Source of the DNA: an uncultured beta proteobacterium
GTDB lineage: Bacteria > Pseudomonadota > Gammaproteobacteria > Burkholderiales > Burkholderiaceae_C
DNA: 41,108 nucleotides
NCBI GenBank assembly: GCA_903945325.1
Contig: CAJAVE010000338.1
Location: 1-41,108 of the forward strand
Direction of reading: 5' to 3'
Shown: piece after piece, positions 26,536 to 35,759 of the stretch
Layout: every line of letters begins with the position of its first letter
Position numbering within the stretch: position 1 is the stretch's first letter
Program-made: the position numbers and the translations under genes
Notes under the pieces: model-generated
What the model was told of the DNA's origin: nothing
The model's database searches: none
The model's input: the letters and a program-made list of their open reading frames with translations, nothing else

Positions 26536-27915
26536 TTATTTATGCACGCCAAGCTTCTCGCGCCAGCCCGGGAACAGCTTGTCGGCATCACCCGGGAAGG
26601 ATTCAAACGCACGGGCAAATTCCTTGTGCTCTTTGGCAAACTCGATCGGGTCAGCGCCCGACTTCCAGCACTCATACGACTGGCGCAGCGAGATCGCTCC
26701 AGCAGCGGGGCTGTCGATGTGGCCGTAAGAGCCGCCACCCGAAGTGTTGATCACGTTGCCGTGGCCCAGATTCTGAAAGAAGCCTGGCAGGCGCAGCGCA
26801 TTCATGCCGCCCGAGATGATTGGGGTGGTGGGCTTCATGCCATACCACTTCTGGAAGTAGACCGGGCCCTGGCACTCGTCGCGCTCGATCATGTAAGCGA
26901 TATTGCGGTCGTCCTGCTCGCCTTCCATCTTGCCGTAACCCATGGTACCGACATGGATACCGCTGGCCCCCTGCAGACGGGAGATCTTGGCCAAAACAAA
27001 CGCGGTGTATCCCCGTTTTGCAGAAGGCGACGTGATCATGCCGTGGCCGGCGCGGTGGTAGTGCAGATATTGGGCCGGGTATTGGCGACGTGCCGTGGTG
27101 ACCATGCCGGGGCCGCCGACAAAACCATCTACCAGGAAGGCGACCTTGTCCGCGTCCGGGCCAAAGGCTTCCAGGATGAAGTCGGAACGGGCACACATCT
27201 CATAGTGGTCGTCAGCCGTGATGTTGGCCGAAAACAGCTTGGCCTGACCGGTTTCGTCCATGGCGCGCTTCATCGCGTCATACACCAGCGGGTACACCTT
27301 CTTGGCTGGGCAGAACACCTGGTTGCCTTGGGGCTCGTCGTTCTTGATGAAGTCGCCACCCAGCCAGAACTGGTAAGCAGCAGCGGCAAACGGCTCGGGG
27401 CGCAGGCCCAACTTGGGTTTGATGATGGTTCCGGCAATGTAGCCGCCGTCCTTGACCGGGCGGCCCAGAATGCGCCACATGTCAGAGATGTCTTTCGACG
27501 GGCCGTCAAACAGCTGGATGGCGCGTGGTGGCATGTAAAAGTCGTGGATCTTGGCGTGCTTGATGTCGCCCATGCCCTGGTTGTTGCCGATCACTAGTGT
27601 CAGAAACGACACGATCATCATGCGGCCGTCAGTGATATTGCGGTCAAACAGGTCGATCGGGTACGCAATGCGCATGTCTTCCGTGGCTTCGTCGATGTAG
27701 TACACCAGCGCGTCCACGCCGCGGGTGAAGTCGTCGGTGGTGCTCACCTCCACATTGGTACCGGTGGACGACTCGGCTGCAAAGTGCGCTGCCGCCTCAA
27801 GGTAGCCATAGCCCGTCTTGGGCGCCATCTTGTAGGCCACCAGAATGTGGCGACCGCCGTTGATCAGGTCCTCTTCCTTGAGGCTCAGGTCGGCGTAACG
27901 GTTACTTTGGTCCAT
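26536..27915 (-). CDS. cbbM: Form II ribulose-1,5-bisphosphate carboxylase/oxygenase
   Basis: A 459-residue form II RuBisCO with close similarity to the R. rubrum enzyme: the start [18 protein letters not shown], the [12 protein letters not shown] lysine loop, [14 protein letters not shown] carrying the carbamylated Lys, HYHRAGHG with a catalytic His, and GYGKMEGE with the loop-6 Lys. The ATG at 27915 has GGAG at a good distance; the in-frame ATG further upstream at 27993 is rejected. Form II enzymes work best at low oxygen and high CO2, and no carboxysome genes are present. CbbQ and CbbO activase genes follow. A regulatory region with possible CbbR sites lies upstream. Confidence 0.97.
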   Translation of the reverse strand: MDQSNRYADLSLKEEDLINGGRHILVAYKMAPKTGYGYLEAAAHFAAESSTGTNVEVSTTDDFTRGVDALVYYIDEATEDMRIAYPIDLFDRNITDGRMMIVSFLTLVIGNNQGMGDIKHAKIHDFYMPPRAIQLFDGPSKDISDMWRILGRPVKDGGYIAGTIIKPKLGLRPEPFAAAAYQFWLGGDFIKNDEPQGNQVFCPAKKVYPLVYDAMKRAMDETGQAKLFSANITADDHYEMCARSDFILEAFGPDADKVAFLVDGFVGGPGMVTTARRQYPAQYLHYHRAGHGMITSPSAKRGYTAFVLAKISRLQGASGIHVGTMGYGKMEGEQDDRNIAYMIERDECQGPVYFQKWYGMKPTTPIISGGMNALRLPGFFQNLGHGNVINTSGGGSYGHIDSPAAGAISLRQSYECWKSGADPIEFAKEHKEFARAFESFPGDADKLFPGWREKLGVHK

Positions 27916-27946
27916 GGGGAATCTCCAGTTGAATGTGACGATTGGC

Positions 27947-28014
27947 AGTGATGAAGCAGACTGTAGGCAAGTCAATTCATAATGAAAATTCAAATAAATT
28001 TCTCATCAGATCAG
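27947..28014 (-). promoter_or_regulatory. cbbM promoter region with possible CbbR sites
   Basis: On the minus strand, TTGACT (27975-27970) and a weak ATCACT (27952-27947) are 17 bases apart, a possible -35/-10 pair. Just upstream, 27980-27992 reads TAA-N7-TCA, fitting the known CbbR consensus TNA-N7-TNA. Further upstream, TCATCAGATCAG (28003-28014) matches the motif beside cbbR at 36686-36697 in 11 of 12 bases. A weak -10 fits an activator-dependent promoter. The calls are by eye. Confidence 0.45.
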
Positions 28015-28201
28015 AATTTAGTGATGAATCGAATGAATGCTCGCCAAGCGAGGTCATTTCATCCATTTTGTTGAGGCATCTTCAACAACTGTGCGGCAGC
28101 AAACGGTATCGTTAACTCACTGGCGCTATCCTTCTAAGAATCCCTTAAGCCCGTGGGCCTAGCATTCAAGCAGATCGGACAGGGGTCAAGAGGTACAAAC
28201 C

Positions 28202-30763
28202 ATGGAACAAAGCGGGCTGACATCAGAGCAGGCGCGATCCCGCCTTGCATTGGATGGTCCCAATGGCTTACCGACTTCGCAGCGGCGCGGATTGCTGAAA
28301 CTTCTGGTTGAGGTGGTTACCGAGCCCATGTTTCTGCTGCTTCTGGCGTGCGGTGCGCTGTATCTGCTGCTGGGCGACCCTCACGAAGCGCTCATGTTGC
28401 TGGGCTTTGTCTTTGTCATCGTCGCCATCACTTTTTTCCAGCAGCGCCGAAGCGAACGCGCTCTGGATGCGCTGCAGGATCTCTCCAGCCCACAGGCGCT
28501 GGTGCTGCGTGATGGCAAGCCGGTTCGCATCGACAGCCGTGAACTCGTGGTGGAAGACATTGTCATGCTGGCCGAAGGTGACCGCGTGCCGGCTGACTTG
28601 CGCCTCATGGCTACCTCCAATCTCAGCGTTAATGAGTCGCTGCTGACTGGCGAATCCATGCCGGTGCAAAAGGAGGTACTGGCTGACGACGGTGCAGACC
28701 ACTCGTGCGATTTGACATTCCGGCAATTCTTCGCACTTTCAGGAACCCTGGTGACACAGGGAACCGCCACGGGGCAAGTCATCGCCACGGGTGAACGCAG
28801 CACCCTGGGGAAAATTGGTCAGTCTTTGGGTGGTATACAGAGTTTGCAGACACCCCTGCAATTGGAGATTCGATCGGTTGTCAAGCGGGTAGCGCTGGTG
28901 GGTCTGGGTCTTGCGTTGATCTTGTCAGTAACCCATTGGTATCTGTTGGGCAACGGCCTGCAGGGTCTCTTGGCGGGCATTACGCTGGCAATGGCCATAT
29001 TGCCGGAGGAGCTGCCGGTCGTACTGACCCTTTTCCTGGGCCTGGGCGCCTGGCGCCTGTCGCGTGAGAAGGTTTTGGCCAAGAGCATTCCCGCCATAGA
29101 ACTGCTGGGCGCCACCACCGTTTTGTGTGTAGACAAGACGGGCACCTTGACCGAAAACAAGATGGTTGTGCGCAAGTTGTGGTCGGGCTCGGTTCTGTAT
29201 GACACGCTCCCAACGGGTGATGCAACATTGCCGGAACCACCGCACGACGTACTGGAATTCGCGATATTGGCCAGCCACAGGCGTGCTTTTGATCCGATGG
29301 AGGCCGCGATTCTGACGGCTGGGGCGCGTTTCCTGACCGGAACGGAACACCTGCACACCGACTGGACGCTGGTCGAGGACTACCCGCTTTCGCCAGACAT
29401 GCTGGCGATGTCGCGTGTATGGCAGTCGCCCAACCAAAGACAACGGATGATTGCGGCCAAAGGTGCACCTGAAGCCATCGTGGATTTGTGCCACCTGGCC
29501 CCAATCCAGGCGGACCAGATTGCCAGCGAGGTGGCTGCCATGGCGGGCCAGGGTTTGCGCGTCCTGGGAGTCGCCAGGGCACTTTTTGACGCCAAAGAGT
29601 TGCCAGAGAACCAGCATGACTTCGTGTTCGAATTTCTGGGACTGGTCGCGCTGGAGGACCCTGTGCGCGGGGATGTTCCCCGTGCGATTGGGGAATGCTA
29701 CGCGGCTGGAATTCGTGTCATCATGATGACGGGCGACCATCCTGCCACAGCGATTTCTGTCGCAAAACAGGCCGGCCTGCGTGTGGATTCTCCGCCGGTC
29801 ATGGGTGCCGAACTCACAGCGCTGAGCGCCAGTGACCTGGACGCGCTTGTCGCAAAGTCGCAGGTCTTTTGCAGGGTGCAGCCTGATCAGAAACTCCGCC
29901 TCGTCCAGACACTCCGGGCTCGCGGCGAGATTGTGGCCATGACCGGGGACGGCGTCAATGATGCGCCTGCGCTCAAAGCGGCCCACATTGGCGTGGCGAT
30001 GGGGGCGCGCGGGACCGATGTGGCGCGCGAAGCGGCCGCCCTGGTGTTGCTTAACGATGACTTCTCGTCGCTGGTGACCGCGATTCGCTATGGCCGCCGC
30101 GTCTTTGCCAACCTGCGCAAGGCAATGGTATTTGTGCTGGCAGTGCATATACCGATCGTGGGCCTGTCCATGTTGCCGGTGCTGCTGGGGTGGCCCATGC
30201 TGCTGATGCCGGTTCACATTCTGTTCTTGCAATTGATCATTGACCCGGCGTGCTCAATCGTGTTTGAGGCCGAGCCGGTCGATGCCGATGCCATGACGGT
30301 GCCACCACGCAGTGTCGACGCACGCCTGTTTGATGCGGCTGTACTGACCCGAGGGCTGTGGCAGGGTTCGGGCCTTCTGCTGTTGCTGCTGGCACTCTTT
30401 GGCGGCGCAAGGGTGCTGGGCGGGTCCGACGACTCTGCCAGGGCATTGACTTTTGCGGTGCTGGTGGTTTCCAGCCTGGGTCTCATCTATGTCAACCGCT
30501 CGTGGGGGCGTGCCAGCGGACTGAACGCAAACCAGGCGAATCCCTATTTCCTCTGGATGGTGGTGGCAAGCGTTGCAGTGCTGGCCATCATTTTGTCGAT
30601 TCCGGTGGTGAGCAAGCTGTTTGCATTTGCTCTGCCGACCCCGACCTTGGTGGCTCTCGGGCTGGGCGCTGCCTTGGTGAGTACGCTTTGGTTCGAAGGC
30701 GTCAAGCGTGCTCTCACCACGAAGGCGATCCTGCGACCGGGTGCAGGGTTGGCAAGCTCCTAA
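28202..30763 (+). CDS. P-type cation-transporting ATPase, P2-like
   Basis: An 853-residue membrane ATPase. The actuator motif TGES is at residues 149-152, the phosphorylated Asp is D311 in DKTGTLTENKM, and the hinge is MTGDGVNDAP at about 580. The helix-4 motif is PEELP (268-272), resembling the PEGLP of Ca2+ and other P2 pumps rather than the CPx of heavy-metal pumps. There are no N-terminal Cys metal-binding domains. The substrate ion cannot be fixed from sequence; Ca2+ or Mn2+ is possible. AAGAGG lies about ten bases before the ATG. It is divergent from cbbM. Confidence 0.9.
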   Translation: MEQSGLTSEQARSRLALDGPNGLPTSQRRGLLKLLVEVVTEPMFLLLLACGALYLLLGDPHEALMLLGFVFVIVAITFFQQRRSERALDALQDLSSPQALVLRDGKPVRIDSRELVVEDIVMLAEGDRVPADLRLMATSNLSVNESLLTGESMPVQKEVLADDGADHSCDLTFRQFFALSGTLVTQGTATGQVIATGERSTLGKIGQSLGGIQSLQTPLQLEIRSVVKRVALVGLGLALILSVTHWYLLGNGLQGLLAGITLAMAILPEELPVVLTLFLGLGAWRLSREKVLAKSIPAIELLGATTVLCVDKTGTLTENKMVVRKLWSGSVLYDTLPTGDATLPEPPHDVLEFAILASHRRAFDPMEAAILTAGARFLTGTEHLHTDWTLVEDYPLSPDMLAMSRVWQSPNQRQRMIAAKGAPEAIVDLCHLAPIQADQIASEVAAMAGQGLRVLGVARALFDAKELPENQHDFVFEFLGLVALEDPVRGDVPRAIGECYAAGIRVIMMTGDHPATAISVAKQAGLRVDSPPVMGAELTALSASDLDALVAKSQVFCRVQPDQKLRLVQTLRARGEIVAMTGDGVNDAPALKAAHIGVAMGARGTDVAREAAALVLLNDDFSSLVTAIRYGRRVFANLRKAMVFVLAVHIPIVGLSMLPVLLGWPMLLMPVHILFLQLIIDPACSIVFEAEPVDADAMTVPPRSVDARLFDAAVLTRGLWQGSGLLLLLLALFGGARVLGGSDDSARALTFAVLVVSSLGLIYVNRSWGRASGLNANQANPYFLWMVVASVAVLAIILSIPVVSKLFAFALPTPTLVALGLGAALVSTLWFEGVKRALTTKAILRPGAGLASS

Positions 30764-30810
30764 GCTGCCCTTAAGACACTACTTGCAGAATTGACCCATC
30801 GCACCATGCA

Positions 30811-31676
30811 GTGTTCAACAAAATGACCAACACCCTTCTCGACGAATCGCCGCAACCTTGTGTGGTAGCCGCTTTAGAGGCAGTGCCAAAACGGGCCAAC
30901 TTGTTGGCATGGAATGCGCCCTTTGGCTGGCTAAAGCTGGGGTGGCGCGATTTTTTAGCCCATCCCAAAACCAGTTTCTTCTATGGCTTGCCTTTCTGGT
31001 GCATGGCGCTGGTGCTGGACGCTGTTTTTCAGTTTGAACCCGAATACGCCATGGTGGTAGTCTCGATTTGCCTGCTGCTTGGCCCGTTTGTTGCCATGGG
31101 GCTCTTCGACTCCAGCCGTCGCCGCGAGCAGGGTTTGACACCCGATTTCATGGGCTCACTGACCTGCTGGAAACAACACCTGCCTGGCGTAGGAATGCTT
31201 GCCGGCGTGCTGCTGGTACTGGCGTTGCTATGGGGGCGGGCATCGTTGGTCGTGACTGCTTTGTTTTTAATACCATCATGCCGTCCGACTTCGATGTAAT
31301 GGAAGCCGCGTTGAACGCGGATAACTGGGAGTTTGTGATTGCATACGCTGTTGTCGCAGGTGTATTTGCTGCGCTGGTGTTTTGCATCTCGGTGGTGTCC
31401 GTGCCGATGATTCTGGACCGCGATACAGATGCAATCACGGCCGCCATCACCAGCCTGGATGTGGTGGGAAAAAACACGGCGGCGATGCTGCTGTGGGCAC
31501 TGCTAGTTGTGTTGATAGCAGGCATTTCTGCACTCCTCCCGCTGGCTGTGGGCCTCGCCGTGGCTGGTCCGCTGCTGGGGCACGCCAGTTGGCATGCTTA
31601 CCGCAACTCCGTGCGCTGGCCAGTCAAACACGGAGCTGCTCCCGCACCGCGTCAACACCTTCAATTCACAGGATAA
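30811..31676 (+). pseudogene. DUF2189 membrane protein, broken by a frameshift
   Basis: The first half (from 30811, start LLDESPQPCVV) and the second half (from about 31264 to 31676, ending at TAA) fit one DUF2189 protein in two frames. Joining them needs one extra T in the run of five T at 31263-31267, giving ALFFNTIMPSDFD across the join. The joined product would have about 288 residues with several hydrophobic segments. Either the gene is truly broken or the run was miscounted in sequencing. GTTTTTA is not a perfect -1 slip site, so programmed frameshifting is less likely. The function of DUF2189 is unknown. The zf-TFIIB gene follows after six bases. Confidence 0.75.
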
Positions 31677-31682
31677 AACCAT

Positions 31683-31964
31683 ATGAAATGCCCCGTTTGC
31701 GCAGACTCCAACCTTTTGATGGCCGAACGCCAAAGCGTTGAAATCGACTACTGTCCCCAATGTCGGGGCGTTTGGCTCGACCGTGGGGAACTCGACAAAT
31801 TGATTGAACGGTCAACCCCGGTCGCTGGCGCAACTCCCGTCGCTCAGACCAGCTATGCCCAGACCGGATACCCTCGAAAAGACGAACACCATTCGTCGCA
31901 CCATGGCAGCTATGGACAGGGGCAGCATCGCAAGAAATCCTGGCTGAGTGAAATATTTGACTGA
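31683..31964 (+). CDS. Small zf-TFIIB-domain protein
   Basis: A 93-residue protein. The N-terminal 45 residues carry a zinc-ribbon pair, MKCPVC and YCPQCRGVWLDRGELDKL, the latter the signature of the zf-TFIIB family. The rest is low in complexity and rich in Gln, Gly, Tyr and His (SHHGSYGQGQH), ending in a basic-acidic WLSEIFD. The function is unknown. It follows the DUF2189 frame by six bases. Confidence 0.88.
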   Translation: MKCPVCADSNLLMAERQSVEIDYCPQCRGVWLDRGELDKLIERSTPVAGATPVAQTSYAQTGYPRKDEHHSSHHGSYGQGQHRKKSWLSEIFD

Positions 31965-32029
31965 CCGCAGCGATCGCCTGTTCGATGCGGCGATCAGAAC
32001 CATCGAAGATTGATGGAACAATCCTTTCC

Positions 32030-32995
32030 ATGATTTCTCTCTTGCCAGTTCAATGGCTGACCCCCAAACGTTTGCTGTGGGCTTCCATTGCTGTGGCCGT
32101 CACCACCATTGCGCTCAAGACGCTGGCCTGGTACGTGACCGATTCGGTCGGATTGTTGTCAGACGCCATGGAGTCGTTTGTGAACCTGGCCAGCGCCATC
32201 TTTGCGTTGATGATGGTGACGATTGCGCAACGTCCCGCAGACGCGGCGCACCCCTACGGTCACCACAAGGCGGAGTATTTTTCGTCCGGGTTCGAAGGCA
32301 TTCTGATCGTTGGTGTGGCCATGGGCATTATTTGGGCCGCTGTCTCGCGCCTGTTCGAGCCGCAGCCCCTTCAGGAACTGGGCTGGGGCTTGGGCCTGTC
32401 CGTACTGAGTTCTGCCCTCAACGGGCTGCTGGCCTGGGTGATGTTCAGCTCGGCCAAGGCGCATCGTTCCATCGCACTTGAAGCCGACGCCAGGCATCTG
32501 GTCACCGATGTCTGGACCTCGGCCGGAGTGGTGCTGGGTCTGATCGGCGTGGTGTTGACCGGTTGGCTCTGGCTGGACGCGGTCGCTGCCATTGGAGTGG
32601 CTCTGAACATTCTCTGGGAGGGCGGTCACCTGATGTGGCGGTCATCGCAGGGCCTGATGGACGAGGCCGTTGAACCGGAGGTTCTCAGGGAAATTCAAAA
32701 AACACTTGATTCCTTTGACCAGCAGTCTATTCGCTTTGACCATGTCATCACACGACGCTCGGGGCAGCGCCGCTTTGTGGACTTGCACATGCACATGCCG
32801 TCCAACTGGACGTTGGGTCGAGCCGCCGAGGTTCGCAGCAGTGTCGAAAAGGCTTTGATGGGTGCCGTGCCAGGGCTGCGCGCCACCATTCAAATGCTGC
32901 CCAGCGATGTCGAGGCGCATTTTGATGACCCACGAGACTTGAATGTTCCATGTCCTGATCCACAGTCAGAGAGCCAGGAGCCGCCTCGGTCATAG
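32030..32995 (+). CDS. Cation diffusion facilitator (CDF) metal transporter
   Basis: A 321-residue CDF-family divalent-metal/proton antiporter. Metal-site residues are in the DSVGLLSDAMESFVN helix (Asp pair) and the ADARHLVTDVWTSAG helix (His-x3-Asp). HPYGHHKAEY marks the loop between helices. A cytoplasmic C-terminal domain follows (residues 200-300, DLHMHMPSNW). The substrate could be Zn, Fe, Mn or Co; sequence alone does not decide. The ATG at 32030 gives the usual start; the frame is open from 31985. It is 65 bases after the zf-TFIIB gene. Confidence 0.93.
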   Translation: MISLLPVQWLTPKRLLWASIAVAVTTIALKTLAWYVTDSVGLLSDAMESFVNLASAIFALMMVTIAQRPADAAHPYGHHKAEYFSSGFEGILIVGVAMGIIWAAVSRLFEPQPLQELGWGLGLSVLSSALNGLLAWVMFSSAKAHRSIALEADARHLVTDVWTSAGVVLGLIGVVLTGWLWLDAVAAIGVALNILWEGGHLMWRSSQGLMDEAVEPEVLREIQKTLDSFDQQSIRFDHVITRRSGQRRFVDLHMHMPSNWTLGRAAEVRSSVEKALMGAVPGLRATIQMLPSDVEAHFDDPRDLNVPCPDPQSESQEPPRS

Positions 32996-33110
32996 CGCAA
33001 CCTAGATCAGTGTGCCAGCGCACTGTCAGCAACCGTGGTGGAGCGGTAACGTTGCCCAACGACATCTGTTAATCCTGGGTTAAGAATGCCTGTGTAAGCT
33101 TGAACCATCT

Positions 33111-34400
33111 ATGACATCGCTCTACCTGATACTGTGGATTGCGGGAGGCGTCCTGCTTCAACTCGCCATTTATTTGTGCATTGGGTTTTGGCGCCACTGG
33201 CGGTCGTACCAGGCATTGCGCCATGCAGCCTCGGAGTTCGAGATTGCAGTAAACCCGGAAGTGGAGCCGGAAGTGGCGCAGTCGACCGCGGCCGCATGGG
33301 CAGGCTACCGCACGTTTGTCGTCGAGCGCAGGGCGCTGGAAGACGCTAGCGGGCAGGTCTGTTCGTTTTATCTCGCGCCCCAAGACGGGAAACCGCTCGC
33401 TGCATTTTCGCCGGGCCAGTTTCTCACCTTTCAGTTGGATGCGCCGGCTCACACGGGTGATAGCCAATCCGTCGTACGCTGTTACTCGCTTTCCGACGCA
33501 CCGCAGCCCAACCGCTACCGTATTTCCGTGAAGCGCGCACCAGCGCCTGCCGGTAGTCCATTCCCCGCAGGTGTTTCATCAAACTATTTGCACGACCATG
33601 TCCAGGTGGGCAGCCAGTTGCAGGTGCGTGCGCCAGCAGGACATTTCTACATCGACCGCAGTAACGCACCGGTGGTGTTGATAGGTGGTGGCGTCGGCAT
33701 CACGCCGATGTTGAGCATGCTGAACTGGTGCCTATCGGAGCAGCCGGCGCGGGAGTTGTGGCTGTTTTACGGTGTGCGCAATAGCGCCGAGTTGGTGATG
33801 CAAACCCACCTGAAAGACATGGCCACGCAGCATTCGAATTTTCATCTGCACCTGTGTATGAGCGACCCGCTACCGGGTGACGTCGTTGAACTGTCACAAC
33901 TGTCCGTTCAATGCCACCAAAGCCGTGTCGACGTGGCCTTGCTGCGCAAACTGTTGCCGCTCAAACCCTACCACTACTACATTTGCGGCCCCACGCCCAT
34001 GCTGCAAAGCCTGGTGCCCGCGCTGGAAGATTGGGGCGTGCCAGATGGACGCATCCATTTTGAGGCATTTGGCCCGGCGTCGATCCCGCGTAGAAAGTCG
34101 GCAAACGGCGCGAAGGTTGCAGCGCATGGCGATGACCAAAGCGAGGCTGTACTGGTGACCTTTGCCAAGTCCGGCAAACAGGAGGCCTGGAAGCCCGGCA
34201 TGGGTTCGCTGCTGGAGTTTGCTGAAGGCCATGGTATTGCGGTCAGTTCCGGATGCAGGGCAGGCGGATGCGGCAGTTGCCAGACCAGTATCCGCACGGG
34301 CGAGGTCGCCTATACCCAGGCACCGGACTTCGATCCCGAGCCGGGCAGCTGCCTGCTGTGCGTGTGCACTCCCAAGACTGCAGTCACTCTGGAGGCGTAA
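33111..34400 (+). CDS. Membrane-anchored FAD / 2Fe-2S NAD(P)H oxidoreductase
   Basis: A 429-residue ferredoxin-reductase-type flavoprotein. One N-terminal membrane helix (about 4-25) is followed by basic residues (RHWRSYQALRH), which puts the rest in the cytoplasm. The FAD site RCYSLSD starts at residue 123. The NAD(P) site includes GGGVGITPML (192-201) and CGPTPML (292-298). The C-terminal plant-type 2Fe-2S domain has Cys382, Cys387, Cys390 and Cys417. Electrons would pass from NAD(P)H through FAD to the cluster, or in reverse. It ends directly at the start of a membrane cytochrome b-like gene (zero-base gap). The TM anchor and the partner genes are unusual for this family. Confidence 0.9.
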   Translation: MTSLYLILWIAGGVLLQLAIYLCIGFWRHWRSYQALRHAASEFEIAVNPEVEPEVAQSTAAAWAGYRTFVVERRALEDASGQVCSFYLAPQDGKPLAAFSPGQFLTFQLDAPAHTGDSQSVVRCYSLSDAPQPNRYRISVKRAPAPAGSPFPAGVSSNYLHDHVQVGSQLQVRAPAGHFYIDRSNAPVVLIGGGVGITPMLSMLNWCLSEQPARELWLFYGVRNSAELVMQTHLKDMATQHSNFHLHLCMSDPLPGDVVELSQLSVQCHQSRVDVALLRKLLPLKPYHYYICGPTPMLQSLVPALEDWGVPDGRIHFEAFGPASIPRRKSANGAKVAAHGDDQSEAVLVTFAKSGKQEAWKPGMGSLLEFAEGHGIAVSSGCRAGGCGSCQTSIRTGEVAYTQAPDFDPEPGSCLLCVCTPKTAVTLEA

Positions 34401-34979
34401 ATGAAAAGTTCACTCTGGCGCGAACATGTGTTGCCCTTTACCTTTCTGCTGGGACTGCTGGCTGCCGCCACTCTGGCGGGCGACTATGTGTTGCACCGCC
34501 TGAATCTGGTCTGGGTGGGGCGCTATCTGGGGATACCGGGCACGCTGCTCATCATCGGCTCGCTGTATTACTCGGCGCGCAAACGCAAGTGGGTCACCAA
34601 GGGTGACCCCAAGTCTCTGCTCGCCATGCACGAGTTTGGCACCTGGCTGGGCTCGCTGATGGTGCTGATTCATGCCGGCATCCACTTCAATGCCATCCTG
34701 CCCTGGCTGGCGACCGTGGCCATGGGGGTGAACGTCATCAGCGGCATGGTCGGCAAGATGCTGCTCAGCCAGTCACGCCAGCATGTTCTTGGCGAGCGCG
34801 AGCGCTTCCAGCTGCGGGGCCTTTCCAAGACCGAGGTTGAAAAGGCAGTTTTCTGGGACGCTGTGGCGCTGGGCGCCATGGCGCAGTGGCGCAAGGTGCA
34901 TATCCCCATCTTCATCGTGTTTGCCGTGCTGGCCCTGGGCCACATCGTCAGCATCTTTTTATTCTGGGGTTGGGTATGA
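34401..34979 (+). CDS. Small four-helix membrane protein, probable di-heme cytochrome b
   Basis: A 192-residue protein with four hydrophobic segments (about 10-28, 37-56, 76-118, 166-190). It has two His pairs with 14-residue spacing: H77 and H91 in one helix, and H167 and H181 in the last. This is the spacing of the two heme b ligands pairs in bc1-type cytochrome b (H-x13-H in two helices). Two hemes b on opposite sides of the membrane are therefore likely. Other His residues are H95 and H128. The gene starts immediately after the reductase stop and overlaps the octaheme cytochrome gene by ATGA. Heme binding is inferred, not shown. Confidence 0.82.
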   Translation: MKSSLWREHVLPFTFLLGLLAAATLAGDYVLHRLNLVWVGRYLGIPGTLLIIGSLYYSARKRKWVTKGDPKSLLAMHEFGTWLGSLMVLIHAGIHFNAILPWLATVAMGVNVISGMVGKMLLSQSRQHVLGERERFQLRGLSKTEVEKAVFWDAVALGAMAQWRKVHIPIFIVFAVLALGHIVSIFLFWGWV

Positions 34980-35707
34980 GCCGCACGCTCAAGATCATTC
35001 TGGCCGTCAACCTGATGGTGCTGGCGGTGCTGACCTTTGTCTACCCGCATCTGATGGTTGGCCCCGGCAAGCTGATTCCTGGCCACAAGCAGCTGGATTC
35101 GGACTGCTTCGCCTGCCACTCTTCGTTCACTGGCGCGTCTTCGCCCAAGTGCGTTGCATGCCATAAGCCCTCGGATATTGGCCGCGTGACAACCAAGGGT
35201 GCGCCAGTTGCAAAGCCGCTCACTTCCACACCGTTCCATCAGGAACTCATCAGCCAGGACTGCGTGGGCTGCCACAGCGACCACGCGGGCGTGAAGCGCT
35301 ACCGCTTGAAAGGCTTTTTCGACCACGCGCTGCTCAAGAAGGAAACGAGCGCCAAGTGCCAGAGTTGCCATAAATCACCGACTGATGCACTGCACAAGCA
35401 AATCACCGGCAACTGTGGGCAATGTCACTCCCAGCAGAAGTGGACGCCCGCCACGTTTGAGCATGACAAGTACTTTGTGCTGGATCGCGACCACACGGCC
35501 ACCTGCGTGACCTGCCACGTGCGCAATGATTACAGCGACTACACCTGTTATGGGTGCCACGAGCACACACCGGCCAATATCCGCCGCGAGCACGTCGATG
35601 AGGGCATACGACAGTTTGACAATTGCGTCGAATGCCATCGCAGCGCCGATGAGCACGATATCAAGGGTGGCAAAGGCGGAGACCGCGGCAACCGCGAACA
35701 CGACTGA
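34976..35707 (+). CDS. Octaheme c-type cytochrome (cytochrome c3-like), periplasmic, membrane-anchored
   Basis: A 243-residue protein with a single N-terminal membrane helix (about 5-24) that places the rest in the periplasm. Eight CxxCH heme motifs occur at residues 44, 59, 96, 128, 147, 177, 191 and 217. Many extra His residues (for example H37, H88, H103, H117, H163, H173) could serve as second ligands. The C-terminus is charged. The start at 34976 overlaps the upstream gene by four bases; an earlier in-frame ATG at 34886 lies inside that gene. It would hold a string of hemes for electron transfer in the periplasm. Its electron partner outside the module is unknown. Confidence 0.93.
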   Translation: MSRTLKIILAVNLMVLAVLTFVYPHLMVGPGKLIPGHKQLDSDCFACHSSFTGASSPKCVACHKPSDIGRVTTKGAPVAKPLTSTPFHQELISQDCVGCHSDHAGVKRYRLKGFFDHALLKKETSAKCQSCHKSPTDALHKQITGNCGQCHSQQKWTPATFEHDKYFVLDRDHTATCVTCHVRNDYSDYTCYGCHEHTPANIRREHVDEGIRQFDNCVECHRSADEHDIKGGKGGDRGNREHD

Positions 35708-35759
35708 ATGCCAAGGAATGGGTCTTGATGGGACGTTAATGCCGGCAGGGAGTAGTCGT

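Noticed and set aside
26542..27597. Plus-strand open frame of 351 codons opposite cbbM
   Set aside because: Shadow of RuBisCO; long antisense frames are common in GC-rich genes.
28925..30232. Minus-strand open frame of 435 codons opposite the P-type ATPase
   Set aside because: The plus-strand ATPase has all P-type motifs across this stretch; the antisense frame is of low quality.
31256..31270. Programmed -1 frameshift in the DUF2189 gene
   Set aside because: The heptamer is GTTTTTA, not the X-XXY-YYZ pattern, and no clear downstream stem was seen. A mutation or sequencing error is simpler.
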